50,631 nucleotides of DNA from Chryseobacterium sp. RU37D (GCF_900156075.1 NZ_FTMM01000024.1:1-50631); one strand, 5' to 3'. Shown: positions 34,135 to 43,819, counted from the first letter of the stretch. Made by a program: numbers and translations. The notes: a model not told the origin generated them from the letters alone.

Positions 34135-35478
34135 ATGACTGTAGGCCTGAAATGGATTGTTTCTTTTGCTATCATTACCCTTGTTGCTGTCGGAGGATTA
34201 TTCTGGAGCTCTATTGTAGATTTTCCGAATACGGGAGAGTTTTTACCGGAAGATAATATCGTAGGTGCCGATGTAGCATGGATATTGGCTGCGGCCGGCC
34301 TTGTACTTCTAATGACGCCCGGGCTATCATTCTTCTACGGAGGAATGGTAGGTAAAAAGAATATTATTTCCACAATGCTTCAGAGCTTTATAGCGTTAGG
34401 AGTGATTTCTATTTTGTGGGTAGTGGTGGGCTTTTCGCTTTCTTTTGGAGATTCTATAGGCTTTACCATTAATGGAGAACATTACGGTGTTATTGGAAAT
34501 CCCTTAAGTTATCCTTTTTTCAACAGGGTAGGGGTATTGCCTCATAAAGCGATGGCTTCTACGATACCTTTTATTCTTTTTGCCCTGTTTCAGATGAAAT
34601 TTGCGGTCATTACACCTGCCTTGATCACTGGTTCTTTCGCCGAGAGGGTGAGGTTTATTTCTTACCTGCTGTTTATGGTGCTTTTCAGCTTGTTTATTTA
34701 TTCGCCGCTTTGCCATATGGTCTGGCATCCGGATGGCCTTCTCAATAAGTATTTTGGAATTAAAGATTTTGCGGGTGGTACAGTAGTGCATATGAGCGCG
34801 GGATTTGCAGCACTGGCGGGAGCGATTGTTCTGGGAAACCGGAAAAACCCTCATCATGAGCCTTCTAATATTCCTTTTGTGCTTCTGGGGACGGGGATGC
34901 TTTGGTTCGGATGGTTTGGCTTTAATGCTGGTTCTGCTCTCAGCGCCAATGCTACAGCAGCCAACGCGTTTGGAACGACTACCATTGCTTCGGCTTCTGC
35001 CATGATGACGTGGATCTTTTTTGACCGTCTTAACAGGAGAAAAGTTTCTGCGCTGGGAGCCTGCATCGGAGCGGTTGTTGGTCTGGTTGCCATCACGCCG
35101 GGATGTGGCTTTGTATCGGTTTCCGAGAGTCTTTTTATAGGATTTATTTCTGCAATTGTTTCCAATATCATGGTAAACTGGAAAGCGTTAAAAAAAATCG
35201 ATGATACATTAGACGTTTTTGCATGTCACGGTGTGGGAGGTATCATGGGAATGATCCTTACGGCGATTTTTGCTCATGGAGAGAATGCAAGTCTTCTGCA
35301 TGGAGGTTTTGAAGTATTCCTGCATCATATGATGGCTTTAATACTGGTTTCGTTATTTGCTTTTTTCGGATCATTAATTTTATATAAAATAACAGATAGC
35401 ATCATTACTCTAAGAGTTTCTGAGGAGTCTGAAAATATGGGGTTAGACATGTCTCAGCATGAAGAAAGCTTTTGTTGA
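34135..35478 (+). CDS. amt: Ammonium transporter, Amt/MEP family
   Basis: A 447-residue membrane protein with an extra N-terminal hydrophobic segment and about 11 core helices. The pore signature D-F-A-G-G-T-V-V-H (Asp211, His219) and the second pore histidine in A-C-H-G-V-G-G (His365) match AmtB Asp160, His168 and His318. It takes up ammonium at low concentration. No P-II gene is next to it, which is unusual for amt genes. The serine dehydratase gene downstream releases ammonia but has its own promoter. Confidence 0.94.
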   Translation: MTVGLKWIVSFAIITLVAVGGLFWSSIVDFPNTGEFLPEDNIVGADVAWILAAAGLVLLMTPGLSFFYGGMVGKKNIISTMLQSFIALGVISILWVVVGFSLSFGDSIGFTINGEHYGVIGNPLSYPFFNRVGVLPHKAMASTIPFILFALFQMKFAVITPALITGSFAERVRFISYLLFMVLFSLFIYSPLCHMVWHPDGLLNKYFGIKDFAGGTVVHMSAGFAALAGAIVLGNRKNPHHEPSNIPFVLLGTGMLWFGWFGFNAGSALSANATAANAFGTTTIASASAMMTWIFFDRLNRRKVSALGACIGAVVGLVAITPGCGFVSVSESLFIGFISAIVSNIMVNWKALKKIDDTLDVFACHGVGGIMGMILTAIFAHGENASLLHGGFEVFLHHMMALILVSLFAFFGSLILYKITDSIITLRVSEESENMGLDMSQHEESFC

Positions 35479-35590
35479 AAGATAATCGTGAATTATCAGT
35501 TCGTTTTGAGAAATTTTTAAAATAATAATTCACATCAATAATATTCTCGTGTTCATATAGTTTTAATAAAAGCCGGAGGTGATTTTCATC

Positions 35591-35620
35591 TTTGGCTTTA
35601 CAATTTATCGTGTATCTTTG
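35591..35620 (+). promoter_or_regulatory. Complete Bacteroidota promoter of sdaA
   Basis: TTTG at 35591-35594 and TATCTTTG at 35613-35620 are 18 bases apart, matching the -33/-7 consensus TTTG-N19-TAnnTTTG closely. The start codon is at 35649. Confidence 0.65.
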
Positions 35621-35648
35621 TGTTAAAGAAAAGGTTGAATTGTCAATT

Positions 35649-37067
35649 ATGGAATCAATATCAGTTTTTGAGATTATTAAAGTAGGAATAGGTCCGTCAA
35701 GCTCCCATACAATGGGCCCTTGGAATGCGGCTTCTGCGTTTATCAGGATTATAAAAAGAGAAAGATCAATTGCTGAGGTAAAAGAAGTTTTTCTTGAATT
35801 TTTTGGTTCTCTGGCGAAAACAGGCATCGGGCATGGTACCGATATTGCCGGAATGCTTGGCCTGAATGGAGAAGACTTTAAAAAAATCGATACCTCAAAA
35901 ATTGATGAAAAGATTGATACCATAAAAACAAACCGAATCCTTAATCTTGGCGGCGAAAAAGAAATTCCTTTCATATACGGGCATCATCTGGTGCTAAATA
36001 TGCAGAAATCTCTCGATTTTCATCCAAACGGAATGATTTTTAAGGCCATTTTCGAAGACGGAACAGAGCTCGTTCAGGATTTTTATTCTGTAGGAGGCGG
36101 ATTTATTATGAGCCAGGAGAAAAAATCTATTGAAAAGCATTGCATTAGAACTCTGTACCCATGTCATCATTCTTCAGATATCGTGAAATATTGTGATAAA
36201 TTGGGATTAAACAGAGTATCAGATTTAATTTTAATGAATGAAGAAAGCTGGAGAACCCAGGAGGAAACAAAGCAGGAAGCGCTTTATATCTGGCGGCAGA
36301 TCAAAGAATGCATTTACAAAGGGGTCAATAAAGAAGGTACTCTTCCCGGAGGGCTGAATGTTTCCCGAAGAGCAGCCGGAATCAACAGAAAATTGTTAGG
36401 CGATAAAATTTATAAAAATATAGATGAATGGTTCCAGCAGGTTGTAGATGCTGAAGAAAATTTCACTAATATCAATAAATGGATCTCTTGTTTTGCCTTA
36501 GCCGTAAATGAAGAAAATGCAAGCTTCGGAAGAATCATTACAGCTCCCACAAACGGTGCCAGTGGCGTAATTCCGGCAGTTTTGATGTATTCTCAGGCCT
36601 TTACGGAGTTTGTTACTGATGATGATATCGTAAGATTTTTATTGGTAGCCGGTGAAATAGGAACTTTGTTCAAAAAAAATGCAACTATTTCCGCTGCAAT
36701 GGGCGGTTGTCAGGCAGAAGTAGGTGTTTCATCAGCGATGGCCGCAGCCGGGCTTACCGAAATTTTGGGAGGAAGCGTAGGACAGGTTCTAATGGCCGCC
36801 GAAATTGCTATGGAACATCATTTAGGTATGACCTGCGACCCGATTAAAGGCTTAGTTCAAATCCCTTGTATTGAAAGAAATACAATGGGAGCCATCAAAG
36901 CAATCACCGCAGCCAATATTGCCTTGGAAAGTGATCCTTCAAAGGCAAAAGTGAGCTTAGACCAAGTAATTCAAACCATGTGGGAAACCGCACTTTCCAT
37001 GAATGACCGCTTCAAGGAAACCTCTGAAGGCGGATTGGCCATCGCAGTGAATGTTTCGGAATGTTAA
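35649..37067 (+). CDS. sdaA: L-serine ammonia-lyase, iron-sulfur dependent
   Basis: A 472-residue single-chain L-serine dehydratase with beta and alpha domains: G-I-G-P-S-S-S-H-T-M-G-P near the start and the alpha-domain phrases A-P-T-N-G-A-S-G, M-G-G-C-Q-A-E-V-G and T-C-D-P-I-K-G-L-V-Q-I-P-C-I-E-R-N, whose cysteines hold the 4Fe-4S cluster. It converts serine to pyruvate and ammonia. The start at 35649 fits the family and the promoter; an in-frame ATG at 35592 lies within the promoter. The cluster makes the enzyme oxygen-sensitive. Confidence 0.94.
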   Translation: MESISVFEIIKVGIGPSSSHTMGPWNAASAFIRIIKRERSIAEVKEVFLEFFGSLAKTGIGHGTDIAGMLGLNGEDFKKIDTSKIDEKIDTIKTNRILNLGGEKEIPFIYGHHLVLNMQKSLDFHPNGMIFKAIFEDGTELVQDFYSVGGGFIMSQEKKSIEKHCIRTLYPCHHSSDIVKYCDKLGLNRVSDLILMNEESWRTQEETKQEALYIWRQIKECIYKGVNKEGTLPGGLNVSRRAAGINRKLLGDKIYKNIDEWFQQVVDAEENFTNINKWISCFALAVNEENASFGRIITAPTNGASGVIPAVLMYSQAFTEFVTDDDIVRFLLVAGEIGTLFKKNATISAAMGGCQAEVGVSSAMAAAGLTEILGGSVGQVLMAAEIAMEHHLGMTCDPIKGLVQIPCIERNTMGAIKAITAANIALESDPSKAKVSLDQVIQTMWETALSMNDRFKETSEGGLAIAVNVSEC

Positions 37068-37118
37068 TATAAATAATGGGTGAGTAATACTTTACATTTC
37101 CTTTTTCAATATTGGGGA

Positions 37119-37164
37119 GCCACGAAGTGGCGACATATGAATAGCACAGGGTAAAACCCTGTGA
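37119..37164. repeat. Paired-hairpin intergenic element, copy 2
   Basis: GCCAC-GAA-GTGGC and CACAGGGT-AAA-ACCCTGTG are two perfect hairpins about 14 bases apart in the gap between convergent sdaA and tyrA. The sequence GCCACGAAGTGGCGACATAT followed by a CAGGGT/ACCCTG stem resembles dispersed intergenic repeats I recall from Bacteroidota. It may also act as a two-way terminator. Coordinates are good to about one base. Confidence 0.6.
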
Positions 37165-37180
37165 ACAGTTCATAATGAAA

Positions 37181-38026
37181 TTATTTATCAAGAATACCTC
37201 TGATTTTATTAGCATTAGAAATTAGTTCTCCAAGGTATTCAAAGTTTTCTTTCTCCAAAGCAGCCTTAAATTTTCTTAATTGAGAAATATGCTCATTCAG
37301 AACATCCAGAACATTTTCCTTATTTTGCTTGAAAATAGGAACCCACATTTCGGGATGGGATTTCGCGAGACGAACCGTACTTGAAAAACCGGAACTGGCC
37401 AACTGGAAAATCGTTTCCTCTTCACGCTCTTTTTCCAGAACAGTATTCGCTAAAGCATAAGACGTAATATGCGAAATGTGTGAAATATAAGCTGTATGAA
37501 CGTCATGGTCTTCCGCATTCATGTAAATCAAATGCATATCAAGGTTTTCAACGATTTTTTCAACCAATTGCAATGCATCTTCTGCAGATTCTTCTTTGTT
37601 GCAGATTACCCCCGCTTTTCCCGTAAAGCTTTCAGAAACAGCAGATTTTGGACCGTTGTTTTCCGTTCCCCACATCGGGTGGAAGGCCACAAATCTGGAT
37701 CGTTTCGGATGATTTTTCACAGCATTTACAATTCCGGATTTTGTAGATCCTGCATCCATTACCGCTTGATTTTCAGATAGTAAATCTAACACCTGCGGCA
37801 GCAATTTTCTTGCAGCATCCACAGGAATGGCAATAATAATAAGATCAGAATTTTTGATCCCGTATTCCAGGTCGACTTTAGCGTCAATTATTTTTAGGTT
37901 TAAAGCTTCGTTGAGGTGCTCATTATTATTGTCAATTCCATAAATAAAATCAACAATTCCTTTTTGTTTTAATTTTAATGCCATCGAACCGCCGATCAGT
38001 CCTACACCAATAATACTAATTTTCAT
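37181..38026 (-). CDS. tyrA: Prephenate dehydrogenase
   Basis: A 281-residue enzyme with the NAD motif G-V-G-L-I-G-G-S near the start, D-A-G-S-T-K near residue 91, F-H-P-M-W-G-T-E near 115 and the histidine-rich helix A-Y-I-S-H-I-S-H. It oxidises prephenate to 4-hydroxyphenylpyruvate for tyrosine. It is a stand-alone form with no chorismate mutase and no clear ACT domain. No other aromatic pathway genes are visible beside it. Confidence 0.92.
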   Translation of the reverse strand: MKISIIGVGLIGGSMALKLKQKGIVDFIYGIDNNNEHLNEALNLKIIDAKVDLEYGIKNSDLIIIAIPVDAARKLLPQVLDLLSENQAVMDAGSTKSGIVNAVKNHPKRSRFVAFHPMWGTENNGPKSAVSESFTGKAGVICNKEESAEDALQLVEKIVENLDMHLIYMNAEDHDVHTAYISHISHITSYALANTVLEKEREEETIFQLASSGFSSTVRLAKSHPEMWVPIFKQNKENVLDVLNEHISQLRKFKAALEKENFEYLGELISNANKIRGILDK

Positions 38027-38046
38027 CTTTTAAAAAATTTAAAATA

Positions 38047-38072
38047 AAAAACCTCGCCCAAGGACGAGGTTC
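38047..38072 (-). terminator. Terminator after the antiporter gene
   Basis: On the minus strand AACCTCG-TCCTTGGG-CGAGGTT forms a 7-bp stem, extendable into the loop, followed by TTTTTATTTT. It separates the antiporter from tyrA. Confidence 0.85.
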
Positions 38073-38212
38073 ATGTATCTATATAAGAAATCCTTATCCC
38101 AGATTTGAGGTAAAAATTCCGTAATAATATGTTCCGTTGTTTGTAATCACGAAACGAAGATAGATAATTTTTTTTACATTGGATTAAAAAATGAAAATTT
38201 ACAATTCATTTA

Positions 38213-40501
38213 TCAGGGGTTGCTTATGATCAACGTTGATGGAATGTCTGATAACCAGAGACTTTTCGTATCAATCAGATTTTTCCAGCTTTTACTGCTG
38301 ATCAGCATCACGTCCTGTGAATTAAGAAATTCTTTCTCAATCTTTTTTTCGTTGTATAAAGTGATGTGGTTGGGTGCAACCTGTTCAATACTTCTGATAA
38401 GTTCCTTTACCTCAATATTGTTTCTGATCTGTCCTGCCACATCGAGGATAATGATCTGCGAATTATTGTTGTTAATCAACCTTTTCGCATATTCGAGAAG
38501 ATAAAAGTCACTTAAATTAAATATCGGGATGAAAACTTTATCGGCAGAAGTAAATTCTTTTTCAACTAAAACCCCAACCGGGATGGTGGCTCTATCCAAT
38601 AATTGAAATGTCAAATCATCAAAAGGCGAATTGTTGAAAATATTTCCTTTTCCTTTTACTGTTTTTAAAAGCTTTTCAGGATTAATGATCTTTGTTGTGA
38701 AGCCTAATAATCTTCCCAGCAAGCTTCCTTCATACATCGATTTTCCGAGCATGATCAGAAGGAGATCATAATTGCCCTTATTGGTGATGCTGGCGAGATC
38801 ATTTTCAACGTCTGTAGATGCCTTGAAAAGGGTAGTTACCTTTAAATTTAAGTCATGGGATGTTTCGATAACATCTTTAAACTGTTCTTTTTCAAAATCA
38901 TCAATATCAAACGGATGAAGCTCATCTACAGGGGTAATATTCATTGCGGTAATGCTTTTATTACCGTTCATTTTATGGGTAAAATTGTCTGCAAGCTTCA
39001 GCAGCTTACTTCCGGCTTCAGCAGTTTCAAAAGATAAAAGAACTCTGTATTTCGTATCGCTGTCATGCTGATCATCGTCTTCTATCATTGATTTTTTTCC
39101 TTTAAAAAGGTAGTTGATAAGGTCTAGGCAAGGGCCGGTCATGAAAGTGGTAAATAAAGCCATAATGACAAGCATCGCAAACAATTCAGGGCCTAAAACA
39201 CCCAAATCATATCCAATATTCAGTACAATAAGCTCGGTAAGTCCACGGGTATTCATCAAAGCACCTATTGTAAGGCTGTCTTTCCAGCTTATTTTTAAAA
39301 ATTTTGCCGTAAGAGCACTTCCTACGAATTTTCCTGTAACAGCGGTGAGGATGATAAATCCGCCAATTTTCCAAAGATGGGGGTCATTCAGCAGCCCGAT
39401 CTGGGTTCTTAGTCCCGTGAATACAAAAAAAAGCGGAAGCAATAAAACCAATGCAACATCTTCAACTTTCTCAATGAAAAGATTTCTGAATTTTATATTT
39501 TCAGGCATGACCGCCCCAGCCATAAATGCTCCGAAAAGCGCATGAATGCCGATAACTTCCGTTGCATAAGATGAAATAATCAGGATCAGAAAAAATATAG
39601 CAACCAAGCCTTTGCTGATAAAGCCTTTTCCTTTTTGTGCCTCAGCAATCCTGTTTAGAAAAGGCCTCACTGCTTTAATCATAATGAAAACATACAAAAT
39701 CGCCATTAAAATAACGAATATTGATCCTGAGAAAGACCCGGCTTTTACTACGGCAATTACGGCGGCTAAAATACACCAAGCAGTAATATCATCTGCTGCT
39801 GCGCAGGTAATTACAACGGTCCCGATTTTTGTTTTATGAAGATTTCTTTCCTGAACAATTCTGGCTAATACCGGAAATGCAGTGATGCTCATTGCAATAG
39901 CAATAAACAATGCAAATGAGCTGAACTGGATTCCGTCTGGAGCAAATTCCTTATAGATAAAATAAGACAATCCCACCCCAAGAGCGAAAGGAATAATAAT
40001 GCTTGCATGGCTGATCACAACGGCATCATGTGCTTTTTTACGAAGAACGCTCAAATCAAGTTCCATCCCGACAATATACATGAATAGGATAAGTCCTATC
40101 TGGCTGAGAAACTGTAAATTGCCCAAAGATTCTTTCGGAAAGATAAATGCGGAAAGTTCAGGAAAGTATAGCCCGAAAAGCGATGGCCCTAAAACAATAC
40201 CTGCAATCATTTCCCCAATTACAGAAGGCTGTTTCAGCTTTATACAGATCCATCCGAAAAGCTTTGCTACTAAGATAATAGTAATGATCTGGGCAAGAAG
40301 AAGCGCCAGGGGGTGATGAAGGTTCACCATAAATGAATCCATAAAATTCTCCCACATAGTAGAACCGGAAGTTTTTGCAGGAGGTATGTTTTCTCCTATT
40401 TCCAAGGTTTTGCCTTCAACAAAAAACCAATACATCAGGAATGAAAAAAAAACAATTGTTGCGATATAGAAAATTAAATTTCTGTATTTCCCCAAATTCA
40501 T
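38213..40501 (-). CDS. Cation:proton antiporter, CPA2 type, with Usp-like C-terminal part
   Basis: About 762 residues. After one N-terminal membrane helix and a short loop come about 12 helices of the Na+/H+ exchanger fold, with Q-P-S-V-I-G-E-M-I-A-G-I-V-L-G-P-S, the ion-site region C-A-A-A-D-D-I-T-A-W, and L-M-N-T-R-G-L-T-E-L. The C-terminal 280 residues are soluble and resemble two universal-stress-protein folds, as in CHX-type plant antiporters. It likely exchanges K+ or Na+ for protons. An earlier in-frame ATG at 40531 adds ten residues. Confidence 0.88.
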   Translation of the reverse strand: MNLGKYRNLIFYIATIVFFSFLMYWFFVEGKTLEIGENIPPAKTSGSTMWENFMDSFMVNLHHPLALLLAQIITIILVAKLFGWICIKLKQPSVIGEMIAGIVLGPSLFGLYFPELSAFIFPKESLGNLQFLSQIGLILFMYIVGMELDLSVLRKKAHDAVVISHASIIIPFALGVGLSYFIYKEFAPDGIQFSSFALFIAIAMSITAFPVLARIVQERNLHKTKIGTVVITCAAADDITAWCILAAVIAVVKAGSFSGSIFVILMAILYVFIMIKAVRPFLNRIAEAQKGKGFISKGLVAIFFLILIISSYATEVIGIHALFGAFMAGAVMPENIKFRNLFIEKVEDVALVLLLPLFFVFTGLRTQIGLLNDPHLWKIGGFIILTAVTGKFVGSALTAKFLKISWKDSLTIGALMNTRGLTELIVLNIGYDLGVLGPELFAMLVIMALFTTFMTGPCLDLINYLFKGKKSMIEDDDQHDSDTKYRVLLSFETAEAGSKLLKLADNFTHKMNGNKSITAMNITPVDELHPFDIDDFEKEQFKDVIETSHDLNLKVTTLFKASTDVENDLASITNKGNYDLLLIMLGKSMYEGSLLGRLLGFTTKIINPEKLLKTVKGKGNIFNNSPFDDLTFQLLDRATIPVGVLVEKEFTSADKVFIPIFNLSDFYLLEYAKRLINNNNSQIIILDVAGQIRNNIEVKELIRSIEQVAPNHITLYNEKKIEKEFLNSQDVMLISSKSWKNLIDTKSLWLSDIPSTLIISNP

Positions 40502-40610
40502 AACTCCAAATAATTTCTGCAAAATTGGCAAGAATAAATAGATGATAAATACTATTTCTTTTAAAATGTAATGAAATGGATAAATTCTGCAATAAAAGGG
40601 TAATAGGCTT

Positions 40611-41321
40611 CTATTTTCCGAACATTTCCATTAATGAATTTTTATAAGCATCACCGATCTGCAGTTTTAAGAAGTTTCCTTCTTCGATGGGTATGGTAGT
40701 GATAATTTCGTGGGTAGAAAATATTTTAACAAAAGATAAAGCAATAATTTCCTTTTTATTGACCTGCGCAAAATCTTTTGAAGGAAGCATTTCCAGAAGA
40801 TGCTTAAAGCTGAGGTTTTTCAGAACTATGGTTGTTCCATCATTAAGGATAATGTCTTTATCCCGGCTGTCGATTTCTGAAGTTTTGATGTAGCTGATCT
40901 GATGAGTAAAAATAGTGGTTTTGCCAATATTGGTATTCCATTCTATGAAGTCTTTTTTCTGACGGGTTTGCAATAAAGCGGCTGCCTTTTCAAATGCCTG
41001 GATTAGCCTCTCTTTTTTTATAGGCTTTCTTACATAATCTACCACATTCAGGTCATAGGCTTCAGCTGCATATTCCTTGTAAGCAGTGGTAAAAATGATT
41101 TTTTTTGAATCTGAAATGCTTTCTGCCACCTGGAGCCCGTTCATACCTGGCATTTCAATATCTAAAATACAGAGATTGCAATCTACATTTTCGATCTCTT
41201 TTAAAAAGATTTTAGGATCATTAAAAGCTTTTACAACTTCGACGTTATCAATTTGTTCACATAGAAGTTTTAAATAGCTTATGGCCAGCAGCTCATCATC
41301 AAGAATAACACATTTTATCAT
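40611..41321 (-). CDS. LytTR-type response regulator
   Basis: A 236-residue protein with a receiver domain (Asp8, Asp9, phospho-acceptor Asp54, T-T-A at 78-80, K-P-I near 109) and a C-terminal LytTR DNA-binding domain (about 135-235, with S-Y-I-K-T and D-F-A-Q-V-N-K). Its start overlaps the end of the kinase gene by 23 bases, a coupled pair. Targets are unknown; such pairs in Bacteroidota often control envelope or transport genes. Confidence 0.92.
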   Translation of the reverse strand: MIKCVILDDELLAISYLKLLCEQIDNVEVVKAFNDPKIFLKEIENVDCNLCILDIEMPGMNGLQVAESISDSKKIIFTTAYKEYAAEAYDLNVVDYVRKPIKKERLIQAFEKAAALLQTRQKKDFIEWNTNIGKTTIFTHQISYIKTSEIDSRDKDIILNDGTTIVLKNLSFKHLLEMLPSKDFAQVNKKEIIALSFVKIFSTHEIITTIPIEEGNFLKLQIGDAYKNSLMEMFGK

Positions 41322-42069
41322 AGAATTCTCCTAAATTGATTGTTAATTCTGCCGTGAAGATACCGTTTTTTGAAGTTTTATGAAGTGTATAAAAAGTATT
41401 GTAGATCATTTTGAGACGTTGGTTCAAAGACTGACTTCCGAAGCCGCTTTTTTCCTTTTCAAGAACATTCTTTAAGGAAGCTTTGTTGCTTACTTTCATC
41501 ATGAAAACCCTGTTTTCAAGCTCGATATGAACAGAAATGAAAGAATCCTGAGCGAGGAAATCTGTATGTTTGAAAGCATTTTCAATAAGATCAACGGAAA
41601 GCAGCGGAGCAAAAACTTTCTCTTCGTAAACCGCATCTGATTTGTTGATTTTTGATTTAATTCTAAAATCAAAAAGAGGATTTATCTTTATTTTATTAAT
41701 CTCAATTAAACTTAAAGCGAAATTCAATTCTTCCTTAGGACTGACAAATTTATTATTGCTTTCATATAAAATATAGTCTAAAACATTCGCCAGCTTATCC
41801 AAAGACATATAGGTTTGGTAGGCATGGGACTGCACGGAGTTTAAAATATTTTTAAATAAATGAGGATTCAGTTTTGTACCGATATGCTCGAGCTTTACTT
41901 CGTTTAATCTTTGCTCAGTTATTTTATTGGTTTCGGAAAGCTTTGTATTTCTTTTCTTGATTTTTTGATTTTGACTGAAAAGATAAACGCTTACTGTTAG
42001 AAAAAAGAAAATTCCGAATACTCCAATGAATATCAGGTAATCTTGAATCATGTAGTAATTGCCTTCCAT
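41299..42069 (-). CDS. LytS-like sensor histidine kinase
   Basis: A 256-residue kinase with one N-terminal membrane helix (about 10-32), a short coiled coil, the His-kinase motif K-L-N-P-H-L-F-K-N-I-L-N-S (His70) and a compact ATPase domain with D-L-I-E-N-A-F-K-H and G-F-G-S-Q-S-L-N-Q-R-L. There is no periplasmic sensing domain, so the signal is sensed in the membrane or comes from a partner. The regulator gene follows in overlap. M-I-Q-D six codons later is another possible start. Confidence 0.9.
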   Translation of the reverse strand: MEGNYYMIQDYLIFIGVFGIFFFLTVSVYLFSQNQKIKKRNTKLSETNKITEQRLNEVKLEHIGTKLNPHLFKNILNSVQSHAYQTYMSLDKLANVLDYILYESNNKFVSPKEELNFALSLIEINKIKINPLFDFRIKSKINKSDAVYEEKVFAPLLSVDLIENAFKHTDFLAQDSFISVHIELENRVFMMKVSNKASLKNVLEKEKSGFGSQSLNQRLKMIYNTFYTLHKTSKNGIFTAELTINLGEFYDKMCYS

Positions 42070-42117
42070 TGGTTTTAAAATATTTTTGTCTTACTTTTTA
42101 AACAAATAGCATTAGTA

Positions 42118-42146
42118 AAACGTCAGGCTGACCTTGTCGAAGCACC
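42118..42146. repeat. Dispersed-repeat-like motif CGTCAGGCTGACCTTGTCGA
   Basis: The words GTCAGGCTGA and TTGTCGAAGCAC resemble a short motif (GTCAGGCTGAGCxTGTCGAAG) found scattered through intergenic DNA of many bacteria, with arms able to form a small hairpin. Here the middle differs (ACC in place of AGC). It lies between the unknown gene at 42255 and the kinase gene. Confidence 0.45.
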
Positions 42147-42254
42147 TTTCTATTTTATTTAAACGCAAAGTTTTTAATAAAGATAGTTCTAATTTTAAGG
42201 GACCAAAAGCATAAATGCTTCGCAAAGCGGGCCGATTTTTTTTGGTTAATTTAT

Positions 42255-42626
42255 CTATTTCAATTTCTTCAAAGAATTCAGTGTCACACGCTCTTCGCAT
42301 TTCTCGTAAGTGATTTCATAAGTCGGATTTTTATCCGGATAGGTCAGGAGATAATCCGGGCAGGGCTTTTTCTGAGCATGGCTTTTATCGAAATCAATTT
42401 TTCCCTTTGTAATGATACTGTCTTTAAGGAATTTTTCATCAATTTTTAAAGCAGTCATTTCCTTTTTAAAAGCTTCCGAATATTGGAAATCTTTGGAAAG
42501 AGTTTCTGCTATTACCCGGCTGTTCGGAAGATACCCGCTGCAGCTTGCGCCTTTTTTGTTTAATATAAAAAATACAATAATAAGCCCTGGAATAAGCCCA
42601 ATTATGTAAAATTTCAGTTTTTTCAT
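42255..42626 (-). CDS. Unknown small membrane-anchored protein
   Basis: A 123-residue protein with one hydrophobic segment at about 5-23 and then a soluble part with four cysteines (C-S-G-Y-L-P-N-S-R near 29, K-K-P-C-P-D-Y-L near 92, K-C-E-E near 109). It resembles small Flavobacteriia proteins annotated as DUF4258-like, but I cannot confirm this. Its ATG overlaps the alanine dehydrogenase stop as TAATG, so it is translationally coupled to that gene. Confidence 0.68.
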   Translation of the reverse strand: MKKLKFYIIGLIPGLIIVFFILNKKGASCSGYLPNSRVIAETLSKDFQYSEAFKKEMTALKIDEKFLKDSIITKGKIDFDKSHAQKKPCPDYLLTYPDKNPTYEITYEKCEERVTLNSLKKLK

Positions 42627-43819
42627 TAGAAGATTAAAAGATTGATATCATGATATGTAAGTCCGAAACGATCGCAGATGATTTTCTTGGTGTGCCTTCC
42701 TTTGTACATATAAAGGCTCTGTTTCATTTCGTTTTTGCGTACCAGCATATTTTCGAAGCCGCCTTCTTCGTCATAATTTAAAATATAGGAAAGGAAGAAA
42801 TTGGAGATAGCTTTTGTGGTTGTTCTCGGCATTCTTGAGGTAAGGTTTGGAAGTCCGCAATGAATTACTCCATGTTTGATAACGTAAGGATCTTCCATCG
42901 TGGTAAGCTCTGATGTTTCGATTACTTTTCCGTTGTCTATAGTAATATCGATTATAACGCTGCCTTTTTTCATTTTCATGACCATATCTTCAGTTACGAT
43001 AGGCGTCATGTTCAGCCTTGGAAGGGCCCCAATCACTACATCTGCTCTTCTGATTGATTTTCCTAATTCTTTTGGATCTATTATAGAGGTAGGAACACGG
43101 CTGTCAACTAATGTGTGAAGCCTTCTTAATTTTGAAAGTGAATTGTCAAAAACCTTTACACTTGCGCCTAAACCAATGGCTGCTTTTGTAGCAAATTCTC
43201 CTACAATTCCAGCTCCTAAAATTACTACTTCCGTAGGTCTTACCCCTGTAATTCCGCCAAGCATTAATCCGTTTGACAGGGCTAATAATTCTGAGGCATA
43301 AAGAATGGAAACGGTTCCTGCAATTTCGCCCACCAGCCTTACCAAAGCAAGCTGCTTATATTCATCAACAATGAATTCAAAAGCGATGGCATTTACTTTT
43401 TTTTCTGCAAGTTTTAAAAAATAATCTTTGTCTCTTAGATTGATTTGTAATGCTGAAACCAGATAAGTATTCGCCCGCATATAATCGATTTCTTCTTCTG
43501 TAGGCGGGTTTATTTTTAAAATTAAGTCTTGCGAAAAGGCTTCTTTAGGGTCTTTAGTAATTTTTGCGCCTGATTCAGAGTATTGCAGATCTGTAAAAAA
43601 TGAACCTTCTCCGGCGCCTGATTCTATAATGATTTCGTGGCCGTGTTCTACTAGAACCTGTACTGCATCTGGTGTAATGCAGGTTCTTCTTTCATTCAGC
43701 GAGGTTTCTTTCGGGATTCCTATGCTGAATTGTTTTCCTTTTTTGATTACTTCCAGTTTTTCATCTTTCGGCATCAGTTCTTCTTCGGTAAAAGGAGTAA
43801 AAATATTTGTCGTACTCAT
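42626..43819 (-). CDS. ald: Alanine dehydrogenase
   Basis: A 397-residue NAD enzyme with G-I-P-K-E-T-S-L-N-E-R-R at about 34-45, the substrate lysine in L-I-L-K-I-N-P-P, Rossmann motif V-I-L-G-A-G-I-V-G-E and H-C-G-L-P-N-L near the end. It interconverts alanine and pyruvate plus ammonia. A transhydrogenase alpha subunit is the main alternative, but length and the C-terminus fit alanine dehydrogenase. The unknown small gene is coupled to its stop codon. Confidence 0.9.
   Translation of the reverse strand: MSTTNIFTPFTEEELMPKDEKLEVIKKGKQFSIGIPKETSLNERRTCITPDAVQVLVEHGHEIIIESGAGEGSFFTDLQYSESGAKITKDPKEAFSQDLILKINPPTEEEIDYMRANTYLVSALQINLRDKDYFLKLAEKKVNAIAFEFIVDEYKQLALVRLVGEIAGTVSILYASELLALSNGLMLGGITGVRPTEVVILGAGIVGEFATKAAIGLGASVKVFDNSLSKLRRLHTLVDSRVPTSIIDPKELGKSIRRADVVIGALPRLNMTPIVTEDMVMKMKKGSVIIDITIDNGKVIETSELTTMEDPYVIKHGVIHCGLPNLTSRMPRTTTKAISNFFLSYILNYDEEGGFENMLVRKNEMKQSLYMYKGRHTKKIICDRFGLTYHDINLLIF

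Noticed and set aside
35405..35974. 189-codon minus-strand frame opposite the end of amt and the start of sdaA
   Set aside because: Antisense to two strongly supported genes and to the sdaA promoter; no family match.
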